Below, piece after piece: positions 53,247 to 62,992 of a stretch of DNA of 64,000 nucleotides. Every line of letters begins with the position of its first letter. Within the stretch, counting starts at the first letter, position 1. The translations under genes were made by a program, and so were the position numbers. The notes beneath the pieces were generated by a model. The model searched no databases. It saw only the letters and a list, made by a program, of their open reading frames with translations, and had not been told where the DNA came from. The DNA is from Mucilaginibacter gossypiicola (lineage in GTDB: Bacteria; Bacteroidota; Bacteroidia; Sphingobacteriales; Sphingobacteriaceae). The stretch spans positions 1 to 64,000 of the forward strand of contig NZ_FOCL01000014.1 of assembly GCF_900110105.1 (NCBI RefSeq). Direction: 5' to 3'.

Positions 53247-55709
53247 ATGCCCAATAATTCATACGCTATATCCGCTATAAAAAAGATCATCAAAGCTGAT
53301 GGCAATATTGTTGAAGAATATACCATAAGCGCACTTTTTACCGATAGCCGCCGGATCAGCAACCCGGCCGAGGGCTTGTTTTTTGCGCTTAGCGGAAGGC
53401 GCAACGGCCACGAATTTGTTGCCGAAGCTTATGCCGGTGGTGTCCGCAATTTTGTGGTGGAGCATGGTCCTGAGTTTAACCTGCCCGGCGCTAACTTTTT
53501 AATAGTGCCCGATCCGCTTGCCGCTTTGCAAGCCCTGGCAGCTTATCACCGTAACCGTTTCAAGTTGCAGGTAATTGGTATTACCGGTAGTAACGGTAAA
53601 ACCATTGTTAAAGAATGGCTGTACCAATTGCTTTCGGCCGATAAAAACATTGTACGGAACCCTAAAAGTTATAACTCACAAATAGGTGTGCCTTTATCTG
53701 TATGGCAAATTAATGATAGGAACGACCTTGGTATTTTTGAAGCTGGCATCTCCACCGTAAATGAGATGAATAGACTGGAAGCCATTATCAAACCCGAAAT
53801 AGGAGTGCTTACCCATATGGGGCCTGCGCATGATGAAGGGTTTGAATCGCCAAGACAAAAGCTTTTGGAAAAATTAGGATTGTTCAAAAACAGCAGGCTA
53901 CTGATCCATAATTACGATCAGCTGATAGGCTATGAAAAAGATATCGCGGCAAAAGAAACTTTTACCTGGAGCCGCAAATTCCGCGAAGCTGATCTGTATG
54001 TTTTCAGTGAGACAGTGATCTCCAAAAATTATTACTTCCGTGCCCGTTATCAAGCTAAAGAGATAGAATGCCTTGTTCCTTTTACCGATCAGGCTTCGGT
54101 AGAAAATGCCATTACCTGCTGGGCTACTATGCTGGCTTTAGGCTATAGCGCAGTGGAGGCCGATAAGCGTATTGAGCGCCTGGCCCCTGTAAGTATGCGG
54201 CTGGAGTTGAAAAACGGGGTAAACAACTGCTCGGTTATTGATGACTCATACAATTCAGATCTGCAATCGCTTGAAATAGCGCTTAACTTTTTATCGCAGC
54301 AAAATCAGCATCAAAAAAAGACGCTCATCCTTTCAGATATTTACCAATCGGGTTTGCAGCAGGATGTGCTGTACAAACAGGTGGCCGATTTGATCAGGAC
54401 TAAAAAGATAGACAAGTTTATTGGCGTTGGTGAAGCCTTGCTTAGCCATCAGTCGTATTTTGATGTGGCCGAACAGCATTTTTATGCTGATACTACTACG
54501 TTGTTGCAGCAGCTAAAGGCACTTAATTTTAAAGATGAAACCATCCTGATAAAAGGTTCGAGAAGCTTTGAGTTTGAGCAGATAAGCCGTGCATTGTCTC
54601 AAAAGGCACATGAAACGGTTATGGAAATCAATCTGAATTCTTTGCTGAATAACCTTAATTTCTATAAGTCAAAACTTAAACCTGGCGTAAAAGTAATGGC
54701 CATGGTTAAGGCATTTAGCTATGGCAGCGGTACGTTTGAAGTGGCCAATATGCTGCAATACAACAAGGTTGATTACCTGGCGGTGGCTTATATTGATGAA
54801 GGGGTGGCATTACGGCAAGCCGGCATCATCCTCCCCATCAAAGTGCTTAACCCCGAAGCTTCGGCGTTTGATAAGCTCACCGAATACAAGCTTGAGCCGG
54901 TAATCTACAGTTTTGGTTTGCTGGATGACTTTGTAGGCTATGCGTCGGCGCAAGGGATTGCCGGCTACCCGGTACACCTTAAGATTGATACGGGTATGCA
55001 CCGCCTCGGTTTTGAAAACTACGAAATCGAAACCCTGTGTGATATGCTGGAAGCTAACCGTTATGTGCGCGTGCAATCAGTATTTTCACATTTAGCAGCA
55101 AGCGAAGCCCCCGAGCATGACGAGTTTACCAAAAAACAGATCAAGCGTTTTGAAAAAGCCTTTAAAGAGATAGAACGTACGCTGGGTTATAAGGTGATCA
55201 AGCACATTTGCAACACAGCGGGTATCATTCGCTGGCCTTCCGCACATTATGATATGGTTCGGTTAGGGATAGGCTTGTATGGAATTGATTCATCTGTGCC
55301 GGCTTCAGAGGCGGGCTTGCAGCCTATTGCCAGCTTAAAAACCAGTGTTGCCCAGGTTAAAAAGATAGGGGCGGGGGATACCATAAGTTACGGCCGTAGC
55401 GGTAGCCTTTTGAAAGACGGTAAAATAGCCACCATCCGTATAGGTTATGCTGATGGTTACCTGCGTGCTTTTGGTAAAGGGGTTGGCAAAATGCTGGTGA
55501 AAGGTGCCCTGGTGCCTACAGTGGGCAACATTACCATGGATATGTGCATGCTTGATGTAAGTGGGTTGGATGTGCGGGAAGGCGACGAGGTAATTATATT
55601 TGACGAGCACCAACGCATTGAAGAATTGGCAAAGCAGATAGGCACCATTCCCTACGAAATATTAACCAATATTTCGCAAAGGGTAAAAAGAGTGTACTTT
55701 TACGAGTAG
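53247..55709 (+). CDS. Bifunctional MurF / alanine racemase fusion
   Basis: The 820-residue protein joins two cell-wall enzymes. Residues 1 to about 450 are MurF, the ligase adding D-Ala-D-Ala to UDP-MurNAc-tripeptide, with P-loop GITGSNGKTIVKEWL (about 110), the SYNSQIGVPLSVW segment and VIDDSYNSDLQSLEIAL. Residues about 455-820 are PLP-dependent alanine racemase, with VMAMVKAFSYGSG carrying the PLP Lys near residue 483, HLKIDTGMHRLGF, the catalytic Tyr in TISYGRSG, and GNITMDMCMLDVSG. The fusion is standard in Bacteroidota and makes D-Ala where it is used. Start ATG 53247 is clear. Confidence 0.95.
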   Translation: MPNNSYAISAIKKIIKADGNIVEEYTISALFTDSRRISNPAEGLFFALSGRRNGHEFVAEAYAGGVRNFVVEHGPEFNLPGANFLIVPDPLAALQALAAYHRNRFKLQVIGITGSNGKTIVKEWLYQLLSADKNIVRNPKSYNSQIGVPLSVWQINDRNDLGIFEAGISTVNEMNRLEAIIKPEIGVLTHMGPAHDEGFESPRQKLLEKLGLFKNSRLLIHNYDQLIGYEKDIAAKETFTWSRKFREADLYVFSETVISKNYYFRARYQAKEIECLVPFTDQASVENAITCWATMLALGYSAVEADKRIERLAPVSMRLELKNGVNNCSVIDDSYNSDLQSLEIALNFLSQQNQHQKKTLILSDIYQSGLQQDVLYKQVADLIRTKKIDKFIGVGEALLSHQSYFDVAEQHFYADTTTLLQQLKALNFKDETILIKGSRSFEFEQISRALSQKAHETVMEINLNSLLNNLNFYKSKLKPGVKVMAMVKAFSYGSGTFEVANMLQYNKVDYLAVAYIDEGVALRQAGIILPIKVLNPEASAFDKLTEYKLEPVIYSFGLLDDFVGYASAQGIAGYPVHLKIDTGMHRLGFENYEIETLCDMLEANRYVRVQSVFSHLAASEAPEHDEFTKKQIKRFEKAFKEIERTLGYKVIKHICNTAGIIRWPSAHYDMVRLGIGLYGIDSSVPASEAGLQPIASLKTSVAQVKKIGAGDTISYGRSGSLLKDGKIATIRIGYADGYLRAFGKGVGKMLVKGALVPTVGNITMDMCMLDVSGLDVREGDEVIIFDEHQRIEELAKQIGTIPYEILTNISQRVKRVYFYE

Positions 55710-55757
55710 GATTAAATGCTCTGTTAGATTTCTTGTAAATAGTCGGGTGATTTAGTT

Positions 55758-56174
55758 TTAGTCGGGATTTTTAATATGCTCGGTTATGCAGGCAATCAGA
55801 TTTTCTTTCGCTTTTTCGTAGCGGGTAGCTGTAAATTCCGTTGCTGTTTCCCATTTGATATCTGCTTTAGCAATAGCAACATCCTCTTTCAAGATTATCA
55901 TTGACGAATCGGCTAAGGTTAATCTGTGGGCGGGGGATTCTTTCAATAATTTTAACCATTTTGCATGTATCCATTGTAACGTAAGCCCTTGTTGATGTCC
56001 CCATTTACCTAAATTTTTGATTTGTTTAATTAAAAATATCAACTCACGCATTAATTCAACTTTTTTCATAAAATCGATTGAAAGATATAAAACCCTAAAA
56101 GTGTTTGATTGAGCTAATACAGGTAGTTTTAGAAGCGCATAGCCTGTTGGAGTATCGGAGCGTAATATAAACAT
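55758..56174 (-). CDS. Hypothetical protein
   Basis: The open frame encodes up to 138 residues. A more likely start is the internal Met36 (MKKVELMRELIFLIKQIKNL, ATG 56069), because the first 35 residues look atypical and lead directly into a Met-Lys-Lys start. The remaining 103 residues are helical and charged, with SMIILKEDVAIAKADIKWET and a polar C-terminus, and have no signal or membrane segment. No family is recognised. It is convergent with murF-alr and flanked by AT-rich spacers, so it might be a recent addition. Confidence 0.5.
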   Translation of the reverse strand: MFILRSDTPTGYALLKLPVLAQSNTFRVLYLSIDFMKKVELMRELIFLIKQIKNLGKWGHQQGLTLQWIHAKWLKLLKESPAHRLTLADSSMIILKEDVAIAKADIKWETATEFTATRYEKAKENLIACITEHIKNPD

Positions 56175-56439
56175 TACCTTTAATAAAAGGTTTCTTTTAA
56201 TTTCAAATAATTCAGTCTTTTCCGCATTATTGAAATGGTTTTATTTTAAAATAGCTGTGTATACTAATTAAACGATACCTGTAATACGATGTAAGCATAA
56301 TATGCTTTATGGTGGTCATCTAAACCGGTCAGTATGAGAACCATCATAGTGACTTTATGCGCTGCAAGCACACTTTTTGATTTAAATTTTATACCAATTT
56401 AAAAGAGTGTATTTTTACCCGTAAAATCAGCGGCTTAAA

Positions 56440-57030
56440 ATGAACAGGTTAGCGCGGGCATTATTCAGGTATTTTATAAAAGGCATGTTGGTGGTTGTGC
56501 CGGTAGGCGCTGCCATTTTCCTGATGTACTGGGCCGTTGCAAGTATTGATAAAGCGCTTAACCTAAGTGATTTGTTGGTTGATAAAACCGGAAAGCATGT
56601 TTATATACCTGGTTTAGGCATCCTGAATGTGGTTGTGGTTATCATGATCATGGGGGTGTTGGTTACCAACGTAATCACCGAGCCTATTAAGGCCTGGTTT
56701 AAGCGCTGGTTTGCCCGTTTACCCATCTTTGCATTTCTATATTCTTCAATCAAAGATCTGACCGAGGCCTTTGTTGGCGAGGAGAAAAAATTCAATGAAC
56801 CTGTATTGGTTGAGGTTAATGAATTTGGTTTAAAGAAGATCGGTTTCCTGGTTCAAAAGGATCTGGCAAAGATTGGGTTACCCGGCGAGGTTGCTGTGTA
56901 CTTTCCTTATTCCTACTCATTTGCCGGGCAGGTGGTTATTATTGCTGCCGATAAAGTAAAGCCAATGGATAAGAGCGCGGCAGATGTAATGAAGTTCGTA
57001 ATATCAGGCGGGGTAAGCGGGTTGGATTAA
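56440..57030 (+). CDS. DUF502-family membrane protein
   Basis: The 196-residue protein has two membrane spans, GMLVVVPVGAAIFLMYWAV (about 14-32) and LNVVVVIMIMGVLVTNVI (about 61-78). The DUF502 signature LPIFAFLYSSIKDLTEAFVG follows, then a globular part with VQKDLAKIGLPGEVAVYFPY. Members are widespread small integral membrane proteins of unknown function, including plant COV homologues. It is preceded by a 265-bp AT-rich spacer and followed after 39 bp by an unknown gene on the same strand. Confidence 0.85.
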   Translation: MNRLARALFRYFIKGMLVVVPVGAAIFLMYWAVASIDKALNLSDLLVDKTGKHVYIPGLGILNVVVVIMIMGVLVTNVITEPIKAWFKRWFARLPIFAFLYSSIKDLTEAFVGEEKKFNEPVLVEVNEFGLKKIGFLVQKDLAKIGLPGEVAVYFPYSYSFAGQVVIIAADKVKPMDKSAADVMKFVISGGVSGLD

Positions 57031-57069
57031 AAGGTTTTATAACTATTTTAAATAAAAACGCATTTCCTT

Positions 57070-57588
57070 ATGAAAATACTTAACCGTACCAGTTGTATAT
57101 TATCTTATGCAGTAAATCTGGATTTTTTTGATAGGGTAAGAAAAATTTCAAATAGCGGTAAAAGTGGTCACAGTTACTGGGAGCCAACCGAACATGGCTC
57201 GCACAGGCTTACGCATACACTAACTTTTGATGCCGGAGACGATGAAAGTGGCGAATGGTTTATTCAATACCGGGCCGTTATGATTTGTGATGTGGTGATA
57301 GAGGATGTAAGGGAGGATGCCCTGCAAATGTTGGCCTTTGAGCAGGAGTTTAATGAGTCGATGGCTAACTTTATCAAAGAGAATTCGTTATCTCATATCT
57401 CTGAATTGCATATACCTCCATTTATGATCAATGAATGGAATATAAAGAAAATGGAAGACAGTATGCGCCGTGCTATAGCAACCGATTATGATGAAAAACG
57501 TGCAGAGGTACTGAAGCAAATGAAAGGTAATTTGGGTTTCACGCCAACGATCAAAACCAGGGTCACTATAAATAAAACAAGCGGGTAG
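57070..57588 (+). CDS. Hypothetical cytoplasmic protein
   Basis: This 172-residue soluble protein has no signal peptide or membrane span and no family I recognise. The first half appears beta-rich (RLTHTLTFDAGDDESGEWFI, then QYRAVMICDVVIEDVRED), while the second half is helical and acidic (LAFEQEFNESMANFIKENSL). It is probably co-transcribed with the DUF502 gene 39 bp upstream and is convergent, with 2 bp to spare, with the first MFS transporter. Function unknown. Confidence 0.7.
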   Translation: MKILNRTSCILSYAVNLDFFDRVRKISNSGKSGHSYWEPTEHGSHRLTHTLTFDAGDDESGEWFIQYRAVMICDVVIEDVREDALQMLAFEQEFNESMANFIKENSLSHISELHIPPFMINEWNIKKMEDSMRRAIATDYDEKRAEVLKQMKGNLGFTPTIKTRVTINKTSG

Positions 57589-57590
57589 CG

Positions 57591-58847
57591 TTACAATTCT
57601 GCTTCTACCGGCTTTGAATCGGCCACTCTGTTTTTTTTGATGCTCCTGATCGCCAAAAAAACAGCGATCAGCATCAATACTGCCCCCAAAATATAAGGCG
57701 CGCCCGGAAAATAGGTTGATGTATTGCGATGGGTAAACAAATGAAATACCGAACTCATCAACAGCGGCCCGATAATCACCGCTAAACTGCTAATACTTGT
57801 TAGGGAGCCCTGTAACTCGCCCTGCTCTTTTGGGGATACCGTACTGGTGATCATGCCCTGCAATGATGGCCCGGAAATACCGCCGAGGCAATAGGGCACC
57901 ATAAATACGTACATCATCCAACCCTGGTTAGCAAAGGCTATGAGGGTTAAACCGATAGTGTAAAATAGTAAACCGGCTACGATATTTTTCTCCTGCCCAA
58001 ATTTGGGGATGGTAAACCTGATCAAGCCTCCCTGTATGGCTACCAGCACAATACCGATGAAAAAACCTAAAAAACCAATGCTTTTTAACTGCCAGTCAAA
58101 CTTTTCGGTAACGTAAAAGGATAGTACATATTCAACAGCTTTTTGAGCGATATACACTAAAGAAAATGCCCCGATTAGTCCTGTTAATGATTTATAGCGC
58201 GAGAGGTTGCGTAAGGAGCTAACGGGATTAGCCTTCTTCCATTCAAAGCGTCTGCGGTTTTTGATATTTAATGATTCTGGCAATACAAAGTAGCCATAAG
58301 TGGCGTTAATTAAAGCCAATGCCGCGGCCAGCATAAAAGGGAAACGTACGTTTAGTGCGCCTAAAAAACTTCCTGTACCTATGCCGATGATAAATCCAAG
58401 TCCGGATGCTGCCCCAACCAAACCAAAGTTTGCAGCCCGGTTTTTGCCGGTGCTGATATCGGCAATGTACGCGGTTGCGGTAGTATTACTGGCGCCCGCG
58501 AAGCCTGCTATGGCCCGGCCGATAAACAACCATGCTACGGTAGGGGCAAAAGCCATAAAGATGTAATCTATCCCAAAACCAATTAATGAACCTAATAATA
58601 CCGGTCTGCGCCCGTACCTGTCGCTCAGGTTCCCCAGCAGTGATGAAAACAGGAATTGCATGGATGCATAGGTAAATGTTAGATAGCCATTGTATTGCGC
58701 CGCCGTACTTACATCCATGTTGCCCAGTTTCTCGAGCAGCGACGGCATTACCGGAATAATGATGCCTAAACCCAGTACATCAATAAAAAGCGTTACGAAA
58801 ATAAAGCCTAAGGCAGCAGTGTGTTTCTTTTTAGGTTTGGCACTCAT
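57591..58847 (-). CDS. TetA-like MFS drug transporter, copy 1
   Basis: This 418-residue, 12-helix major facilitator has the TetA/class-G pattern: FIDVLGLGIIIPVMPSLLEK in helix 1 and its loop, motif A GNLSDRYGRRPVLLGSL between helices 2 and 3, and GRAIAGFAGASNTTATAYIA around helices 4-5. It would exchange protons for a small hydrophobic drug or metabolite across the inner membrane. The gene at 59490 is a close paralogue in the same orientation. Tetracycline resistance should not be assumed; chromosomal TetA-like proteins of this type are common in Bacteroidota. Confidence 0.88.
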   Translation of the reverse strand: MSAKPKKKHTAALGFIFVTLFIDVLGLGIIIPVMPSLLEKLGNMDVSTAAQYNGYLTFTYASMQFLFSSLLGNLSDRYGRRPVLLGSLIGFGIDYIFMAFAPTVAWLFIGRAIAGFAGASNTTATAYIADISTGKNRAANFGLVGAASGLGFIIGIGTGSFLGALNVRFPFMLAAALALINATYGYFVLPESLNIKNRRRFEWKKANPVSSLRNLSRYKSLTGLIGAFSLVYIAQKAVEYVLSFYVTEKFDWQLKSIGFLGFFIGIVLVAIQGGLIRFTIPKFGQEKNIVAGLLFYTIGLTLIAFANQGWMMYVFMVPYCLGGISGPSLQGMITSTVSPKEQGELQGSLTSISSLAVIIGPLLMSSVFHLFTHRNTSTYFPGAPYILGAVLMLIAVFLAIRSIKKNRVADSKPVEAEL

Positions 58848-58896
58848 TAATAATGATAAAGGTTTAAGCAGGGTAAAAGTTTTATTATGGGCTGTT

Positions 58897-59415
58897 TTAC
58901 AGTTTTATCTTCAATCCATATTCGTGTTTTAACGTTAGCAGTGCTTCTGCATTGCCTTTGGCATCATCAACGGGATGGTGTGTATGCGATGTTTGCCGTA
59001 GGTGCTTAAAGTTCTGAAACATATCTTTTACCATGCCTTTGTACAGGCTCCCCAGGTTTTGCGAACTGAAGCCAAAAGGATTATCGCCGGTAAAATGATG
59101 AAAGTACCAGCAAACGAACATCCAGTCGAACCCGTTGTTATCACTAATAAAATGGGGTTTATCGCGGCAAACGCGTTTTAGCCATGCAGCAAAATCACTC
59201 ATCACTTTTGCCGGGTCATCAAAATTTAATGTTTCCTCACGGGTATGCCCGGATACTGCCAGTGCTTCGGGAATGTAGTTTTCAGAAATGGGCTTTAACC
59301 GCCCGTAAAAGGTTTCTTTGAGGCTGTCTTGTACCAGCACCGCCCCAAATGAGATCATAGAATAGTCGCCCGGAATTGGGCCATCACTTTCTATATCTAC
59401 CATAATGTAAGCCAT
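58897..59415 (-). CDS. DEDD-family 3'-5' exoribonuclease
   Basis: The 172-residue protein has the DEDD exonuclease order: Asp and Glu in YIMVDIESDGPIPGDYSMIS, the second Asp in FISDNNGFDWMFVCWYFHHF, and the HxxxxD pair in HHPVDDAKGNAEALL. SFGAVLV follows the first motif. The length and D-I-E-S-D-G-P start match the Rv2179c-like 3'-5' exoribonuclease group of RNase T-type fold. It lies between two TetA-like transporter genes on the same strand, with 49 and 74 bp spacing. No functional link is obvious. Confidence 0.85.
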   Translation of the reverse strand: MAYIMVDIESDGPIPGDYSMISFGAVLVQDSLKETFYGRLKPISENYIPEALAVSGHTREETLNFDDPAKVMSDFAAWLKRVCRDKPHFISDNNGFDWMFVCWYFHHFTGDNPFGFSSQNLGSLYKGMVKDMFQNFKHLRQTSHTHHPVDDAKGNAEALLTLKHEYGLKIKL

Positions 59416-59489
59416 TGTATTAATTATTATAATTTGTATTTGCTTTAAATAAGCATGTTAATTATCTATAATATACAAAAAATAAATGA

Positions 59490-60755
59490 TCAATGCAAGG
59501 TTGCTATGGCATCAATATCTTTTGCCGAGGCTTTCTTCACATTTTTGAAATTACGTATGGCAAGCAACGCACTTATCAGCATCAGTATCGCACCTAAAAT
59601 AAATGGCGCTCCCGGTAAAAAGAAAGGCCTGTTATCGTTGGTGAAATAATAAAATAAGGTAGTCATTACCCAGGGGCCAAAAATGGCGCTCAGGCTCATG
59701 AGGCTGGTGAGGCCTCCCTGTAATTCGCCCTGTTCGTTCGCTGGTACCTGGTTAGTCATAATACCCTGTAGCGCCGGACCTGCAATACCGCCGAGCGCGT
59801 AAGGCACCATAAATGCAAACATCATCCAGCCTTGTGTAGCCATAGCAAACAGGATCAGGCCGATACTATATAGCAGTAATCCAACCCAAATACAGCGTTC
59901 CATGCCCAGTTTAGGCAGTATGATACGCATCAGTCCTCCCTGCACCAAGGCTATCATTAAGCCAATAAAGGCGAGTGAATAGCCTACGGTATCCTCACCC
60001 CATTTAAATTTTTCGAAAGTGAAATATGTCCAAACGTTTTGCACCGCTTGTCCGGCAAAATACACCAGGAACAGTGACAATGCCAGACCCATTACCGAAG
60101 GATATTTTTTTAGCTGTAGCAATGAGCCCAATGGGTTTGCCCTTTTTACATCAAACGGGCGACGATGGGCTTCATCCAGTGATTCGGGCAGAATGAAGAA
60201 GCCATAAATGGCGTTTAAAAATGCCAGACCGGCGGCGGCGAAAAACGGATATTGAACATCCATTTTACCCAATACACCGCCAATGGCCGGACCAATAATA
60301 AACCCAAGACCAAAGGCAACGCCTATCATCCCAAAGTTTTGAGCGCGTTTTTCGGGAGTGCTCACATCTGCTATATAGGCCGAGGCGGTGGTAAAACTTG
60401 CTCCTGTGATACCAGCGATAGCCCTGCCCAAAAATAGCCAGCCAATGGATGGGGCGAAGGCAAGGAACAAATAATCGATACCAAAACCTAACAGTGAGCA
60501 GAGTAATACCGGGCGACGGCCGTACTTATCGCTCAGATTACCGATCATGGGCGAAAACAGGAATTGCATCACCGAATAAGCCAGCGTCAAAAAACCTGCA
60601 TAAAGCGAAGCCTCACTAAGGCCGGCGTGGATCAGTTTTTCAATAAGCTTGGGTAGTACGGGTATAATGATACCTAAACCTACTACATCAATCAGTAAAG
60701 TAATAAAAATAAAGCCTAAAGCCTTCTGCGGTTTATTTTGGGCGGAAGTGTCCAT
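59490..60755 (-). CDS. TetA-like MFS drug transporter, copy 2
   Basis: The 421-residue transporter is a paralogue of the one at 57591 and shares nearly all motifs. Examples are LIDVVGLGIIIPVLPKLIEK, GNLSDKYGRRPVLLCSL (motif A), GRAIAGITGASFTTASAYIA, the FIIGPAIGGVLGKMDVQYPF segment, and VPYALGGIAGPALQGIMTNQ, which corresponds to VPYCLGGISGPSLQGMITST in the first copy. The lysine-rich C-terminus is similar. The two plausibly arose by local duplication and then diverged, with the exoribonuclease between them. The transported compound is unknown. Confidence 0.88.
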   Translation of the reverse strand: MDTSAQNKPQKALGFIFITLLIDVVGLGIIIPVLPKLIEKLIHAGLSEASLYAGFLTLAYSVMQFLFSPMIGNLSDKYGRRPVLLCSLLGFGIDYLFLAFAPSIGWLFLGRAIAGITGASFTTASAYIADVSTPEKRAQNFGMIGVAFGLGFIIGPAIGGVLGKMDVQYPFFAAAGLAFLNAIYGFFILPESLDEAHRRPFDVKRANPLGSLLQLKKYPSVMGLALSLFLVYFAGQAVQNVWTYFTFEKFKWGEDTVGYSLAFIGLMIALVQGGLMRIILPKLGMERCIWVGLLLYSIGLILFAMATQGWMMFAFMVPYALGGIAGPALQGIMTNQVPANEQGELQGGLTSLMSLSAIFGPWVMTTLFYYFTNDNRPFFLPGAPFILGAILMLISALLAIRNFKNVKKASAKDIDAIATLH

Positions 60756-60848
60756 GGTGCAAAATAAATTATTAAGGTTAATAATTGTTAAAATAATTGT
60801 ATTTAAAATAATTTGTCCCTAACTTCAACTATATTATTAGTTAAACCT

Positions 60849-62801
60849 ATGAAACCACACAAATCAATCATGCTGGTACCGGCTTTGCTGGTTATGCAAA
60901 GCGCATTTGCGCAAAAAAAACATCTTACGTTATCTGATAACTATCCATCGCCAACCGAAAAAGTTAAGATCACCTATGATCCGGCAGGGACACCTGTTGC
61001 CGGCAAGAAGGATATCGGCGCAGAGATCTACTACATTGACGGAAAGGATAACCCAGCAACCGACATCGATCTGAAAGCTGACGGAAATTTATTGTCAGGT
61101 GATTTTACTATCCCGGCCGCGGCGAAGGCTTTCTTTATAAAAATATTTAGTGACGGTGATATTGATAACAATAACGATAAGGGATATGTTTATTTAGTTT
61201 ATAAGGATAAAAAACCTGTTCAGGGCGCTTATGAAGCCCAAGGTTATATATTAAGTGGTGTCGGTAACAATTTTGCCAAAATTAAGACCGACTCTGAAGA
61301 AGGCCTGGCATTGTTTAAAAAAGAGTATGATGCCTATCCTCAGGCCGAGAAGCCTTATCAGTTTAATTACTATTACATATTAGCGAAGAAAAAAGATCCC
61401 GCTACTACTGCCACGTTAAATGCAAAGGTTAAATCGCTTGAAAAAAGCACGGTGGAAAAAGACCTGATCCTTGCCGCCAATATCCTGAACTGGCGAAACC
61501 AAAAAACATCTGCCGATTCATTGGGCGAAATAATCAAGGCTAAATTCCCGAAAGGTGAGTCTGTTAAAACCGATGCTGAGCTTGCGATGATGCGCGAGCA
61601 TGACGTGCACAAAAAGGATTCGCTTTATACTGCTTATGTGACCAAATTTCCTGAAATGAGCACCTACAAAGGCGGAAGAATAGATTTTATAAGGGGACAG
61701 TTAGCCGGCGGTTTTTTAAGAGCTGGTGATACCGTGGCGTTTAATAAATACGCAACGTTGACTCAAGACAAAATGAGCATAGCAATGAGCTATAATAATA
61801 TGGCTTATGAATGGGCACAAAAAGGGGAGAACCTTAATCGGGCAGAAAAGCTTTCAAAGCAAACGCTGGATATCATTAATGAAAAAATGAAAAGTCCGAT
61901 GGTGTCATCGTTCATGTCGGTAAATGATGCAAAAAGGCAGAATCAAGGTGTTTATAACATCTATGCTGATACTTATGCATTCATTTTATATAAAGAGAAA
62001 AAATATGATGAGGCACTTAAGTATCAGAAAGAACTTTATGCCACCAATAAGGATAATGACCCAACCACAAACGAGCATTACGTACTCATTTTAAATGCGC
62101 TTGGTAAATACACCGAATCAAAAGATGCCATTGAAAGTGCATTTAAGGCAGCTAAAGTTTCTCCGGTTTTAAAGGAGGAATTAAAGAAAGCCTACGTCGG
62201 TTTAAAAGGTAGTGAAGCGGGTTATGATCAATACCTTGCGGGCTTATCAGATATTGCAAGGGATAAAAAAAGGGAAGAGGTGGCTAAGCAGATGATCAAT
62301 CAGCCGGCTACAAAATTTGCTCTTAAGGACTTTGCCGGAAATAGCGTCTCACTGGGCGATTTAAAAGGCAAAATTGTGATCGTGGATTTTTGGGCTACCT
62401 GGTGCGGCCCTTGTAAAGCTTCTTTTCCGGGTATGCAAATGGCCGTAAATAAATACAAGGATGACCAGGATGTGAAGTTCCTGTTTATTGATACCTGGGA
62501 AAATGGTGATAGCTATATTGACGGTGTGAAGAAATTTATTGCCGATAATAAATACACTTTTAACGTGCTGATAGATGAAAAAGGCGGCGATGGCAGGCAA
62601 TCAAAGGTGGTATCACAATTCGGCGTAACCGGAATCCCAACCAAGTTTATTATTGATAAAAACGGCAACATCCGCTTTAAAGTTGTGGGTTTTGATGGCT
62701 CGGCAGATGGACTGGTAGATGAAGTGAGCACGATGATTGACATGGCTAAAGGGCCGGTTACTGCCGAAGCTGCTGTCGCTCCAAAGCAAAGCATGAAATA
62801 G
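60849..62801 (+). CDS. TlpA-like thioredoxin-domain protein with long N-terminal region
   Basis: ATG 60849 gives 650 residues with a signal peptide (MKPHKSIMLVPALLVMQSAF), preferred over a start 12 codons upstream. Residues about 20-130 form a beta domain, then a helical TPR-like region (about 140-480) follows. The C-terminus (about 490-640) is a thioredoxin fold with KIVIVDFWATWCGPCKASFP and a cis-Pro in GVTGIPTKFIID. The WCGPC pair indicates disulfide reduction or resealing in the periplasm, as in TlpA/ResA proteins. A terminator follows, then a close paralogue. Which proteins it serves is unknown. Confidence 0.88.
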   Translation: MKPHKSIMLVPALLVMQSAFAQKKHLTLSDNYPSPTEKVKITYDPAGTPVAGKKDIGAEIYYIDGKDNPATDIDLKADGNLLSGDFTIPAAAKAFFIKIFSDGDIDNNNDKGYVYLVYKDKKPVQGAYEAQGYILSGVGNNFAKIKTDSEEGLALFKKEYDAYPQAEKPYQFNYYYILAKKKDPATTATLNAKVKSLEKSTVEKDLILAANILNWRNQKTSADSLGEIIKAKFPKGESVKTDAELAMMREHDVHKKDSLYTAYVTKFPEMSTYKGGRIDFIRGQLAGGFLRAGDTVAFNKYATLTQDKMSIAMSYNNMAYEWAQKGENLNRAEKLSKQTLDIINEKMKSPMVSSFMSVNDAKRQNQGVYNIYADTYAFILYKEKKYDEALKYQKELYATNKDNDPTTNEHYVLILNALGKYTESKDAIESAFKAAKVSPVLKEELKKAYVGLKGSEAGYDQYLAGLSDIARDKKREEVAKQMINQPATKFALKDFAGNSVSLGDLKGKIVIVDFWATWCGPCKASFPGMQMAVNKYKDDQDVKFLFIDTWENGDSYIDGVKKFIADNKYTFNVLIDEKGGDGRQSKVVSQFGVTGIPTKFIIDKNGNIRFKVVGFDGSADGLVDEVSTMIDMAKGPVTAEAAVAPKQSMK

Positions 62802-62830
62802 CTAATTACAAACCTAAAACTATTTCAATA

Positions 62831-62861
62831 AAAAATGCCGCCCTGATGGAGCGGCATTTTT
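62831..62861 (+). terminator. Terminator between the two TlpA-like genes
   Basis: AAAAATGCCGC (62831-62841) pairs with GCGGCATTTTT (62851-62861) across a 9-nt loop and continues into a T-rich tail. An AAACCTAAAAC block lies at 62810-62820, just before it, like the blocks at 1194 and 44844. Confidence 0.85.
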
Positions 62862-62992
62862 TATTTTGAAGCCTGCTATATCTCGCATTTATCAATTTAA
62901 TATGTAATAGATATTATAAGGTTAATGATTATTGGAAATAGTTGTATCTGTAATAATTAATACCGAACTTGAATAAAACCAATAGTTAACCT

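Noticed and set aside
55685..56430. Similarity between the end of murF-alr (AGAGTGTACTTTTACG) and the spacer at about 56405 (AGAGTGTATTTTTACC), read as a target duplication around the hypothetical gene
   Set aside because: The match is short and imperfect, and there is no recombinase or inverted repeat. Chance cannot be excluded.
57591..58847. Annotation as a tetracycline resistance gene
   Set aside because: The MFS motifs are those of the broad TetA/DHA1 group, and chromosomal members rarely confer tetracycline resistance.
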